A stretch of DNA of 64,000 nucleotides from positions 1-64,000 of the forward strand of contig MNCI01027447.1 in assembly GCA_015680685.1 (NCBI GenBank). The letters run 5' to 3'. The DNA is from Gnetum montanum. Its lineage: Eukaryota > Streptophyta > Gnetopsida > Gnetales > Gnetaceae. How positions within the stretch are numbered: the stretch's first letter is position 1; each line of letters begins with the position of its first letter. The notes under the pieces were generated by a model that did no database searches, had not been told where the DNA came from, and saw nothing but the letters and a program-made list of their open reading frames with translations. Made by a program: the position numbers and the translations under genes. This document shows positions 47,778 to 59,029 of the stretch, piece after piece.

Positions 47778-48828
47778 CTTTAATCCCATATTGTACTTGG
47801 TTAAGCTTTAAGATCAATTTCCTCTTCAAGGGCTCCTCAATGATTGGTGCTATCTGATCAACCAAAGGCCTCTTGAGTTTTGCTCTAGCTGAACCTTCAG
47901 CTTTAGGAAGCAACTTCTTAGTCTTTTCCATGTTTCCTTGCTCAACATGGGGTTCTATCCCCATGCTATCAAGATATGCACAATGTTTCCCACCAAAGCC
48001 TTTGGTGGTGATAGACAATGATTCACCAATGTCCTCTAGTGGGTTCTAGGCCTACATGGTCAGAATGAGATGCCTTACCCAAGGCCTAGTGAGTTGGGAT
48101 GGGTCTCAAGTCACCCATTGTCCATCCTTCCTCATGTTAAGAAACTCCAAAAATCTTTATAAGTTGTAAAAATTTAAAATTCACACATTACTTCATTGTG
48201 AGATTGTCCCTAAGCTTCAGGATTTCCCTATGCAGCCCAAAAACCAAATGAGCAACTTAGTTAAATTGGGTGCCCTTGATAAGGACCTTCTTCATGGTCC
48301 ATGCTTGATTAACGTCCATTATGTTTCCTTGTGATAACAACTTCAAAAATGCATGGGATCGAAATACAAGATACATTTCTCTAGCCTCTAGAACATGGAA
48401 CTGGCTTAGAAAGAACCCCTTGTTATCACAGTGAGTATTTAACCACTCCTCCACTTCCTCCCAGTGATCCACCTCCTTCCCTATTTTGGTGATAATTGTT
48501 GTGCTCTTATTGGGGGCACCAAAGAGGTCACTAAAGGTGGATTTATTAACATCCAAGGTAACAGTCATACTGTGAACATAGGTGATGAACCTCTTGACTC
48601 TTTTGCTAAAGGAGTCAATGTTGTTCACCATCTCTATAGTGAGAATGATTGGGCTTAGGGCCATTAAGACATCAAGCAAGGCAACATGAACGATCCTTTC
48701 TTGAATAACCTCAAATACTTGGTCAACCAACCAGTGCTCTGTAGGCTCCACCTCACTAAACTTAAGGATTAGGGTCTCCTTGGTGCATCCCAAAGTAATC
48801 ATAGTGACTTTAACTGATGGCACAACCC
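47778..48828 (-). pseudogene. Antisense gene exons 4 and 5, best preserved section
   Basis: Exon 4 is 637 bp, preceded by a T-rich tract and TTGTAG. It is open for 190 codons and then has one TAA (after TQFN) before its donor GTAATG at 48191. Visible motifs: TLDVNKSTFSDLFG, DHWEEVEEWLNTHCDNKGFF. It looks like a folded alpha/beta domain without membrane segments. The next intron is only 61 bp. Exon 5 (353 bp) gives KDGQWV, TRPWVRHLIL and a lysine-rich end (EEPLKRKLILKLNQ). A1 keeps the second half of exon 5 (11301-11550). No catalytic motif is evident to me. Confidence 0.7.
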
Positions 48829-49844
48829 CTACAACATAACAAAAAATGACTCTTTTGTCTTAATGTAGGTGCATTGTGTAAAAAAACATAACAACTATAA
48901 CCGAATTAAAATAACACTAGTGTAGCCATTTAAACAACCAAAGCCTAAATAACTCAATGACCTCATAACTAGGAAAATGTTGACATAAAGATAATTAAAA
49001 TAAAAAAACAAAGATGCTCACTTCGCCTATATGATAAAGCCATCATAGGAGCTCTTGGAGATGGGTTTAGTTCTGCATCTTAAGGTGGGTTTTCCCACCC
49101 ACTATGAATTGTTCCATTGGCTAGACACCTTCGGTAGGCCTTAGGATGATGTTTGATGTAATTATAAAACTCAACCTTCAATTGGTCCGTCACCTCAAGT
49201 CTTACTATTGGGCTTTTGGTAAACACCCCCATGGCCATTTTGGCTAAGCCTAAAATATTATCACCCTATCCTTGATCATTTATCCTATAATTGTAGGCAA
49301 GTGTAACAAAAAAAATTATTATAACTTAATTACATAACAAAAGGAAAATAACAAGTAAATCAAAAACACAAATTATAATAATTACACATACACCTCTATA
49401 TGGTAGATGGTGCCAGGGGGATACTGGAATAAGGTATGCACGTGATGGCCCAACAGTAAGGTATCATTAGTATTATATTGGCTAAATTTGGGCATCTTTG
49501 ATATTTTATACAATTTGTAAGTGCCTACAATGGTCACATCGTCATGTATGTCATCCTTCACATAGACCTCAGGATCGTCAACTAGGAACTTGATGATCAT
49601 ACTAGAATAATGAGACAAGAGGATTTCCACTATGACAGCTATTGTCTTGGAAGCTAAGTGTTACCAAACCATCACACTATAGTTTTGAAGCAAGTAGGCT
49701 AGGAACTTTGAAGCCCCTGAGTTGAACCATAATGATCAATGTTCTATCTCCATGTCAGCAGGTTGAGTATTAGGCCCCAGAACATGGATATAACATAAGA
49801 GCCCCACTAGCTCTATGATGACCAAGATGGGCTTCAATAAGGCC

Positions 49845-51167
49845 CTGTACCATCCAACACATAACCTTTAAACCTTGTAAACCAAAATTTAAACTTAACA
49901 TTGCTAAAATACCAAAAATATTATAACTACCATGTCAACATTTTTAGCCTTTGTAATAATTTAACATGGAAAATAACACTTAGATAAAAAATATTGAGTG
50001 GAACAGTTCACACTTAAATGGAATGAAAATGATAGTTTAAAATCAAAAATGTGAAAATGACAGTTTACAATTGAAAACATGGAATTGACAGTTTGGAATT
50101 GAAAACATGAAAATGACAATGTAGAACTAAGATTTTGATTTTCATGTTAAATTCCATACTTAGATAAAAACTCAAAACACAACCCAAGTCCATAACCCAA
50201 AATTCAACAAGATTCAAAAACAATAGTAAAACTACAAGGAATGGCTACAGTAAATAGTTGACAAAAATTATGAAGAATTTTTAATTCGATCTAAACCACA
50301 TCTAGAATCTTCCCAAAACTTCAACCAATCCATAGAAACATGGGATGTTGATGGAAAAAAATTTCAAAAGACACAACATTGACCATCTTCACAAGGATAA
50401 ATGCATAATAGCCTTAAAGCCCAATTCTACACCAGTTTACTAAGAAATTCATAAAAAATTAACTACGAATCTCATTTTGATGATTCCATAGTCATTGTAA
50501 TTGTAAAACCATAGACTACAAATCCAAAATAAGAAAACATAAAAAATATTAACCATTTTTACAAAAAAATTGCAAAAATGACCTGATTGTGGGCATCATG
50601 ACCAAAACCCCATTTCACGCAAGCTTACGGAAACACTCGTCAGAAATAAACTAGTCATCCAAATTTAATGATTCCATAGTTGGAATTCTTGAATAGTAAA
50701 ATAAAATTCCAAAACCATAAAATGAAAAAAAATTCATAATTGTTTGGTGCATAAAAAATACCAAACTTACACTAAAAACAACTAGAAAATTGAAAACCCA
50801 CTTGACATTGCCTGATGAAAACATTTATAAAAAATTAACCATAAGGTGAAATCAAATGGTTCAAAAACCAAATCAACAAAAAAAAATCCAATAATCCCAT
50901 AGACTTAAAAAATTAAAATACCTAGCCATTTCCTTATGAAAAAATTAAAAATCTACATTACTTTTTGGGTGGGAAAAAGCAAAACCCCCATGGAATTCAT
51001 GAGAAATAGCATTTATTCCACAATGTAAAAAAAAACCCAAAATCCAAGTAATATTGAAAAAGAGTAAACATGAAATAAATATATAGTGAAATTTTTTATG
51101 AAATTCCAATACAACAAGCACACAAGCCTAGCTTTGCTTTCATGAAAAAACCATTGAGGGTGTGTAC
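49845..51167 (-). other. First intron of the antisense gene
   Basis: 1.3 kb, A-rich on the plus strand, without reading frames of note. Donor CCTAG/GTACAC at 51168/51167 and acceptor GGTACAG at 49845. It contains short repeats of the type AAAATGACAGTTT at 50030-50120. Confidence 0.5.
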
Positions 51168-51349
51168 CTAGGATGAATAGTGATGGAGCCTTCTCCAATT
51201 CTAGGACATGGGAGTTGGGAAAGGTCATGAGTAGCTACATTTACCTCCTTCAAAGCAATGTTCTTGGTAGGAGCCTTCCTTCTCAACATAGTGCAGAAAA
51301 CAATAAAAATCCTTGAATTCTAGAAGCACTAGGATGAATACGTTGACAC

Positions 51350-53860
51350 TTGGGATAAGAATAGCTATGACTACGCTAGGGTTGGTGGTAGTAGCATACA
51401 TAGAGCTTAAAACTTGGGTGCAGTAATTGGAAGTAGAGAAAACAACAATGATTTTTACAAGTTTAAGCTAAGGAAACCCACTTAAACTTAGGCATCCACC
51501 ATGAAACTATGGTTTCCATGCACCACTTCCACTTCACTTAGTGATGGAATTAGCAAGTAGGACTATGTTGGATTAGACAGATTCCATTCCATCCAAACTT
51601 TCCAATTCGATGTGGACCCCACTAGGCAAATGAAGAAAAATAATTTCTATGCTAGGATTTTGGCTTCCAGGCTTGACTACACTAGGGTTTAGACCTTTGG
51701 AAGCCTTGGAATAGATGCCAAATCCCACCATCTTCCAAAACCTAGTCCTTAGTCCTACATCCATGCTGTGAAACCTCATGATTAAACTATGAAACGAAGT
51801 GTCAACATCCATGCCAACTGGGCTATAAGATACCTTAAAATTCATGTGAAAATTGATTATTCCATGTGACTACGCTAGCTTGAAGCCTAACTACACTGGC
51901 CTAGTGTAGTCAATTGGGATATGTTGCCTTTCCTTACTTCCCATCAACCCACCTACAATGTACACTAACCCATGAAACCCTGATGCCAAAATTAGTAGCT
52001 TGGAGTTAGAATTGGCAATTAACAAGCATCAGAATAGTTTTAAATTTCATCATAGACTGGTTCTTGGGCATGACTATGTTGGGCAAGAGAATGACTATAT
52101 TGGCATAGCGTAGTCAAGAATGGAACAAGACCTTTCTCACTCACCTAGACTCCAATCAACACCAAAACCCATGTCATGATCCCAAACCCTAACCTAAGCT
52201 CTCAGTAGCTTCAAAAATTTGTGGAATTCATCAAATAATACCAAAAATTAGTCAAAACCCATGACTATGCTAGAGGAAGGTTGTGACTATGTTGGCCTAG
52301 CATAGTCATAGGGTTTACAATTGGGATTGAACATGGGAATAGTAATAAACCTTCAAAAATTACATTTCACAACTTCCACACCTCCCTAGGACTCTCGGTG
52401 AGCCTAGGCTAACAACCCATGAAGCCAAAATCCACCAAAATGCATTTCCCAAGGGTGACTATGCTAGGCCAGTGTAGTCATTAGTGGTGCCCAATGTAGT
52501 CCACCTAAAAAACCTTAAAACAAGTAAATTCTAGGTCAAAATTGACTTCCAAAAGCCTTAAAACCCTACCAGAACAAAAAATTAAGAAAAAACTTATCAA
52601 AATTCACTAGTTCTCACATTTTCCAACCCCAACTACATTGAAGATTACATGCCTACACTGGGCTGGTGTAGTTACTAGTAAATCCCAAAGTAGTCCACAT
52701 GAAAAACACAAAAATTGGCCATAAAAAACACAAATTCACTTTTGGAAAACCTTGGAATCCTACCGGAGCTTGTTTTGACCATCAAACTCATCATTTTCCA
52801 TACCATACCTATCAACTAGATTGGGAATTGCATGCCTATGCTAGGCTAGCATAGTCATTAGTGGATGCTAGCATAGTCCACATGGGAAACATCAAAATGG
52901 GTTAGAAATAGATCAAATTGACTTCCAAAAAAACCTAGAACCCTACTGGAACATGCTAAGACCATAAAACCTTGGGAACCAAGCCAAAATTCATCATTTT
53001 CACCTCCAACCTCTCAACTATGTTGGGAATTGCATGCCTATGTTGGGCTAGCATAGTCAAGAGGTATATGACCTTTCCAAGACCCAAATAACCACAAGAA
53101 TTGACAATTTTGATGCTAAAACTTTATCTAGCAATACTAGTAACCTTAGAAGTCCATTGGGCATGGAAATTCACTAAAAATCATTTTTTATGCATGACTA
53201 TGCTGGGGAAGCTTGTGACTACACTGGCCAAGTGTACTCATGATGGAAACATATTTTGTGCAAGATATACCAGCATTATACCACTTAGAATGGTCCAAAA
53301 CTAACTCAGGAAGCCCAAAAACCTATACCACTTCATCCAACTATAATTTCAATCTTTTTTCATCCTAAAAACATCAAATTCCTTATAACTACACTGACAC
53401 CATGCATAACTAAGCTTGCCTAGCGTAGTCTAATGGGAAATATCACTAAACCCACTTTCGTTACCCAAATTTGACTTCAAACCATCAATTCAATCCTGCC
53501 ATACTACCCTAGGAAGTTCGTAGAGCACTAATTACAACCTTGAAGTTCCATGAATTTACTTATTCCATGTGACTACATTGGTGCCTACCTTGACTATGCT
53601 AGCCCATCGTAGTCACCAATGAAAACATAATTTTTAGCTTTCAGAAGGTAGAAAACAAAGCCAAAACTTACCAATCCCCTACACTAGCTATATTGACCTT
53701 CAAGAGCTCAAACGTGACTATACTGAGCTTGGAAAACTACCCATTAGTGTTGACTATGCTAGGGAATGCATGACTACGTTGGTCCAACATAGTCACGAAT
53801 AGAGCCCAACATAGTCATAAGATAAAGTGTTAAATTTACCTCAAAATAGCCCTAGAATAG
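51350..53860. repeat. Tandem array of about 190-bp units with palindromic CATAGTC motifs
   Basis: About thirteen diverged units. The motif core, TGACTATG..CATAGTCA around GGCC, recurs near 51371, 51561, 51676, 51868, 52073, 52263, 52455, 52640, 52830, 53030, 53196, 53386, 53571 and 53746, mostly 185-205 bp apart. Between motifs, shared text such as CCTACCGGAAC-like and TTGACTTCCAAAA shows a true tandem origin. An almost perfect palindrome lies at 52284-52308. The array lies directly upstream of the antisense gene start and shares TAGCATAGTCCAC (52869-52881) with the LTR (19420-19432). Repeats in Tat/Ogre elements are known seeds of satellites. Confidence 0.8.
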
Positions 53861-54547
53861 CCTCCTCAGGTGTCCAAACTCCCCTAGAAACCTTGTAGCC
53901 TCATACCATGGCTAGCTAAGGCCTAAAAATAGGAAAATCTAACCATTTTTTTGCTAATATTAATTATTTTTTACCACATGTATTTCACTTTGGTTGATTT
54001 GGCCTTGTTTCATGGTGATTGTAGTTATTTCAACATTATTATGCATTTTTGACCTTCATTACCAGCTGTTGGCCTCATCTAGCCTTTACATCACGTTAGT
54101 TTCATCACATTGGTCTTTTTTCTCTCTATTATGGCCTCTGTTGACCTTTGTTAGCCTTTGATTGGTGTTAGGTGATGGGGTTTGATCATTCTTGATCATC
54201 ATTTGACACCATGTAACCATGGCCTACCAAGGCCTTAAACTGGTAACATGGCTTACTAAGGCCTAAAATTGGTAAAATTATGACCTTAGTTAACCATATT
54301 TGATCTTATTTTTCATACTTTCATGATACTTCAAGTTTTTTTTTAACCTTGCTTAGCCTTTGTTTGACCTTTATTCCATCTTATTCATCTTCACCTACCT
54401 TTTATAGCCTTGCTTGAGCTTGTTTGCATTTTTTTAACATTTAAAAAGCATGTGTTTGCATAGTTACCAAGGTATTTTATATCGTTTTAGCATTATTTAC
54501 TCATTTTTATCTAGGTTCCACTTAATGTGCTTAATGTTGATATGCAG
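53861..54547. other. Intron 3' part before pol
   Basis: T-rich, no coding signal. Copies of the GGCCTACCAAGGCCTTAAAC motif lie at 54205-54285 and a weaker one at 53900-53930. It ends with the acceptor TATGCAG at 54547. Confidence 0.6.
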
Positions 54548-57500
54548 GATTAAAGTATGGACACCTGGAAGCAAATCACCTTACCTTTTAAATGGATCCC
54601 ATGATGATGTTGAACAATGTATTGATCTTAATTGCCTAGATCTTGAGCCTGAGAGTCTTGTTGACCACATAGCCTCAATAGAGAAACCTCTAGAGTGGCC
54701 TAAAAACCTAGTTAAAACATTGGACCTTGAGATTGTTGATATTACCAAAGACTCTCTAGTTAAGATTCCAGTCACAACACATAATGGTGAGGAGAAAACC
54801 CTAAAACTAAGTTCCTCACTAGAACCTCAATAGGCTCAAGACATCACCAAGGTTCTAGAAGACAACATTAAGATATTTTCTTGGTCATATGAAGATATTC
54901 CAAATTTATACCCATGTTTAGTCCAACATAATATTATACTTGATCTTAGCATTAGACCAATTAAGAAAAATTTTCATAAGATTAGACTTGATTGGCCCTA
55001 GGAGTTCATGATGAAATCACAAAACTATATCACATTGGTTTCATTAGAGTTGTTGATTATGCATAATGGGTGTCCAACATAGTGGTAGTCCCTAAGAAAA
55101 ATGGGAATATATGCATTTGCATTGATTTCCAAGACCTAAATAAAGTAGCTATCAAATATGATTTTCCTTTGCCTAGTATTGATCAACTTATCAATACTAC
55201 AGTTGGACATGCTTTACTATGCTTTATTGATGGGTTCTCAAGATATAACCAGATTAGGATTAACCTAGAGCATCAACTCAATACAACCTTCATGACCCCT
55301 TTTTGTACCTTTTGTTATACTATGATGCCCTTTAGCCTAAATAATGTAGGAGCAACCTTCCAAAGAGCTATGACATATACCTTTAGTGATTATATGCTAG
55401 GTTTGCTCAATGATTATGTAGATGATATAGCAATGAAATCCAAAGTGGCTGACAACCATGGTCATGACCTATACATTGTACTTAAACAATGTCTCAAGTA
55501 TGAGCTTAGGCTTAATCCCAAGAAATGTGTGTTTGATGTCAAAACTGGTAAGATGCTTGGCTTTGTAGTTTTTGAAGCAGGGATATGTGTTGATCTTGAT
55601 AAGGTTAAAGCCATTTCCAAATTAGCAATACCAACTAACCTTAAGGAGCTTTAGGGACTATAAGGAAGATTGTAATTTATCTATAGATTCATCACTAGGC
55701 TCCCAAATAAGTTACAATCCATGCAACACTTGTTTAAGAAGGGAGTTCAATATGAGTGGATGGCTTAATGCCAAGAAGCCTTTGAAAATCTTAAGCAAGA
55801 GTTGGCACAACTATTGACAGTCTATCCACCATAAAAGGATAAAACCTTTTACCTCTACCTTGATATCTTTGATACATCAATTGCCTTTCTACTTTGTCAA
55901 AAATGAGATGATGGAGCAGAGTTGTCAGTATACTAATACACTAATACACTAAGGTGGAGAAGTATTGTCTAGTATTAGTCTTCTCATTGAAGAAGTGGGG
56001 ACACTGCCTCTTTAGGAGTCAAGTCAATGTCATTTGCAAAGACAATGTACTTAGAGCCATAATGACCAATATTTATGAAAGAAACCGTATAGCCCATTGG
56101 AAAGTCATAATAATGGAGTTTGACCTTTGTTATGTTTTTCAAGCATTAACAAAAGGTTAAGCTATAGTTGGCTAACTCATCATTTTACCAGTTGATGACC
56201 ATGCAACCATTGATCCTAAGTTCCTTGACGAATACATTAACATTATTAGCCAAGTGCCTAAGGGCTACCAAGCCATCATGAGCTTTGATGGGGCTTTAAA
56301 TATCCATGGGGCTAGTGCTACTACCATCATAACATTTCCATTCTATGAAATCCAACCCTTTGCCTTTCACTTTGAGTTTCCATGTACCAACAACATAGTG
56401 GAGTATGAGGGTTTGATTAGGGAAATGATGGTAGCTTGTGACCTAGGAGTAAGACACTTAATGGTTAAAGGTGATTCACAACTTGTGGTTAACCAAGTAA
56501 CCAATGTTTATGCATGTAAAGATAAAAATTTGCAACCTTATTATGACCTAGGGAAGAAACTAATGCAACAATTTATAGACATCAATATCCAACATGCACC
56601 TCAAACCGAAAACAACATAGTTGATGCCATTGCAACCATGGTCCTTAATTTAATGCTAGATGTATTTAGCAAGTTGTTCACCTTGACTATGGACTATCTA
56701 CTCCTAGCATGCAGAGTATTGAGGATACCTTTGTAACCACAGTTCATATTGCTCCTACAAAGAAGTGGTATGACGATATCAAGTTTTACCTTATGCATGG
56801 TGAACCTTCACAAGGCTTGATTGCTACTCAAAAGAACATAGTAAAATGATCAAAATAATATGTCATAATAGATGAAACACATTAAGTTGATGATCCTATG
56901 ATGGTATATTGTTAGCATGCTTAGGAAAAATTGGAGCCTACATAGTCCTAGAGTAGGTTCACAAGGGTGTATCTGGGGAACATATAAGACTTAGAGCCAT
57001 GGCTACTAAGATTAGATGGTTAGACTATTACTGGCCCTATACGGAAAGTGACTACTTGAAGAAGGTTAAAAATTTTGACACTTGTTCATGGCATAGCAAC
57101 CCTATACATGTATTGCCAACTAAGTTACACACTACTTAGATAACTTGGCCTTTTCAAGGGTGGGGGGTTGGATATCATTGGATTTATAAACCTAAGTCTT
57201 CTATAGGGCATAACTTTATCATCATTTCAACAAAATATTTTACAAAGTGGGTTGAAGCTATTCCTCTAAGAAAGAAAACATCTCAACAAGTTTATAAATT
57301 CCTACTAGATAACATAGTAGCCCATTTTGTATACATATGACCATAGTCATAGGCAATGGACCATAATTTAGTAGCTAAGAAATGAAGAACTTTTATCACA
57401 AACTAGGCATTAAGCATTTCTTCTTGTTAACATATTATCCTCAAGCCAATGGACAAGTTGAAGTAAGCATTAAGGCCATCATAAACTTGCTCAAGAAGAT

Positions 57501-57994
57501 GTTGAACAACAACAAATGCAAGTGGCATGAGCGGCTTGTCCATGACCTACCAAACCACATTTCAAACTATAACCAATGTAACCCCATATAGCCTAGTTTA
57601 TGGTTCTAAAGTTGTTTTTCCTCTTGAATTGTAGGTTCCATTAATCCAATTAGCCTTATTGGACTTCATCAATAATGAACAAAACCAAGAGCTACGTGCC
57701 ATGGACTTGGACTTGGTGGAGGAGCAATAGGTATGAATGCTTGCTCACGTTGAGCAATACTAGGAAAGGAAAAAATAACAACACCACCATACCATGAACA
57801 AGCATAAGATCAAGGAAGGAGACATAGTCCTTAAATCTATCTATGAGCATGTGGATAAATTATTAGCCAATTGGAAAGGGCCTTTCTTGGTCACTCAGGC
57901 CTATGGTAATGGAGCCTTTAGGATAGCAGACATGGATGGAAATGAGTTGGCCAATCCAATCAATCATTCTTATCTAAAGCCTTACTACATGTAG
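54548..57994 (+). pseudogene. Tat/Ogre-like pol (RT, two RNase H, integrase), element C
   Basis: The pre-RT segment from 54548 (VWTPGSKSPYLL) is open to 54833, where one TAG interrupts. RT at 55070-55650 is open for 194 codons, with SNIVVVPKKNGN, FPLPSIDQLI, an IDGFSRYNQI block and an intact YVDD at 55415-55426. A first RNase H region follows at 55740-56160 with stops. The second, archaeal-like RNase H at 56275-56690 is open and keeps all four acidic positions: FDG, VEYEG, KGDSQLV and NIVDAIA. This double RNase H marks the Tat group. Integrase covers 56900-57994, with the core starting LDIIGF near 57172 after a shift, KYFTKWVEAIPL near 57233, and an open C-terminus from 57794 ending LKPYYM. 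Confidence 0.9.
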
Positions 57995-59029
57995 CCTATG
58001 AGAACTGATAGCTAACATCAATAACTTCAACAACTAATGACAAGCAAGCCTGCATGACTTATTTCCATATTTTTGCACAACAGATGAACTATGAAAATAT
58101 GTAACAATTGTTGCCTATGGTAGCCTAGCTTACTGATTATTCTATATGGACTTATGCATTGTATTATAACAACATATTTCCTTTGTTTGTTTTTCTTGTT
58201 CTCTTGGAGTTGTGCTTGTAGGATGAAACCTAAAGCCATTGTGGAGGTGTAACTCATTATGGTAGCAAGTCACCATGTGACCTTGATGTGCAAGATTTAG
58301 TGAGTTTCTCCTACTGTACCAAGAGTGCTTATTCTATTGCATTCATATTAGCTCTCATTGAGCCCAAACCCATAGCCTAATCATAATCCTTCTCATCTTA
58401 AGTAACAATGATGACCAATGTTTGATACTCATGCATTATGGCCATATGACATTCCTCCACCTACAAGTCCATTGAATGTAACACATCTCATTCAATGAAA
58501 AAACCAAATCAAAACTAGCCTTGATAATGAAACCTAATGAAGGTTTCACCCCAACAACAAAAAAACGTAGGGGTGGGAAAGCAAATTAGCAAGAAGCCAA
58601 ATGACCAAAGCCCAAAAATATAGACCAATGGCTCCAAACATGCAAAGGGAGAAGCCTAGTGGCCAAAGATGCCTTAGAGTGAGGTGTTTATTCCTCAAAT
58701 GAATTGTCGAGTGACCAACACTTTAAAAACACGAAGTGCAAAGCCTTAATTGATCGATCAACATGTCAGCATTACATCATAGCCATGATGTCAACATTTA
58801 GAACTCATTGTTAATCCTCAAGACTATTCCCTTGTAGTCAAATACTACCTTTACCATCTATTACCTCATCATAACCTTATACCATCATGACAAGAACTCT
58901 TTGACATGGTTCAACATTACTGAATCAAGTGTCGTGAGGGAACATTAGTGATGAACCTACATTGGCGTTTTTTGTTTTTTGTCAATGTCTCTTTGGTTAA
59001 TCCTCCAAACATCAACATAGAGGAACCAA
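57995..59029 (+). other. 3' untranslated region of element C
   Basis: About 1 kb with no convincing frame. The stretch before the LTR (AGAGGAACCA) is only a weak polypurine tract. Confidence 0.6.

Larger units (their letters stand above)
37212..51289 (-). pseudogene. Antisense nine-exon gene inside the intron of element C
   Basis: Exons on the minus strand: 1 (51289-51168, ATG start MLRRKAPTKN), 2 (49844-49394), 3 (49265-49022), 4 (48828-48192), 5 (48130-47778), 6 (about 47647-47456), 7 (47346-47209), 8 (47055-46372 continued at 39791-39699 across insertion D), 9 (37274-37212, ending TAA). Donors and acceptors of exons 1-5 are canonical and the phases 2, 0, 1, 2, 1 agree at each junction. 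Acceptors of exons 6-8 read AA where A1 has AG, a likely decay. Introns are 61-193 bp apart from the first (1.3 kb) and the last, which holds a chromovirus fragment. Total about 990 codons with a few stops. I do not recognise the protein; antisense ORFs are known in Tat elements, usually near the 3' LTR. Confidence 0.75.
36481..54547 (+). other. Putative giant intron between protease and RT in element C
   Basis: Donor: AA/GTGATGTA at 36479-36488. Acceptor: TTGATATGCAG/G at 54537-54548, with branch-like TGCTTAATG about 20 bases before. Joining the two gives an unbroken AAG codon and puts pol in frame with gag-protease. Copy A1 has TTGATGTATG at the same place, so the GT has mutated there. Ogre elements are known to have an intron between protease and RT. 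Net of nested insertions it is about 9.1 kb and contains a full antisense gene and a tandem array. The splice itself is a prediction. Confidence 0.6.

Noticed and set aside
49266-49284. Earlier acceptor for antisense exon 3 at 49284
   Set aside because: It would include an in-frame TAG and the phase would not fit the exon 2 donor at 49394; the acceptor before 49265 fits both.
51243-51289. Shorter exon 1 of the antisense gene ending at GAG/GTAAAT
   Set aside because: The donor looks good, but the phase does not match exon 2. The donor CCTAG/GTACAC at 51167 matches, so I chose that one.
37212-51289. Antisense gene as a captured host gene private to copy C
   Set aside because: A1 has the same exons in the same place after gag-protease, so it belongs to the family. 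An ancient capture remains possible.
51350-53860. 190-bp array as a centromeric satellite
   Set aside because: Only about 13 diverged units, enclosed in a retrotransposon intron; no evidence of a long array.
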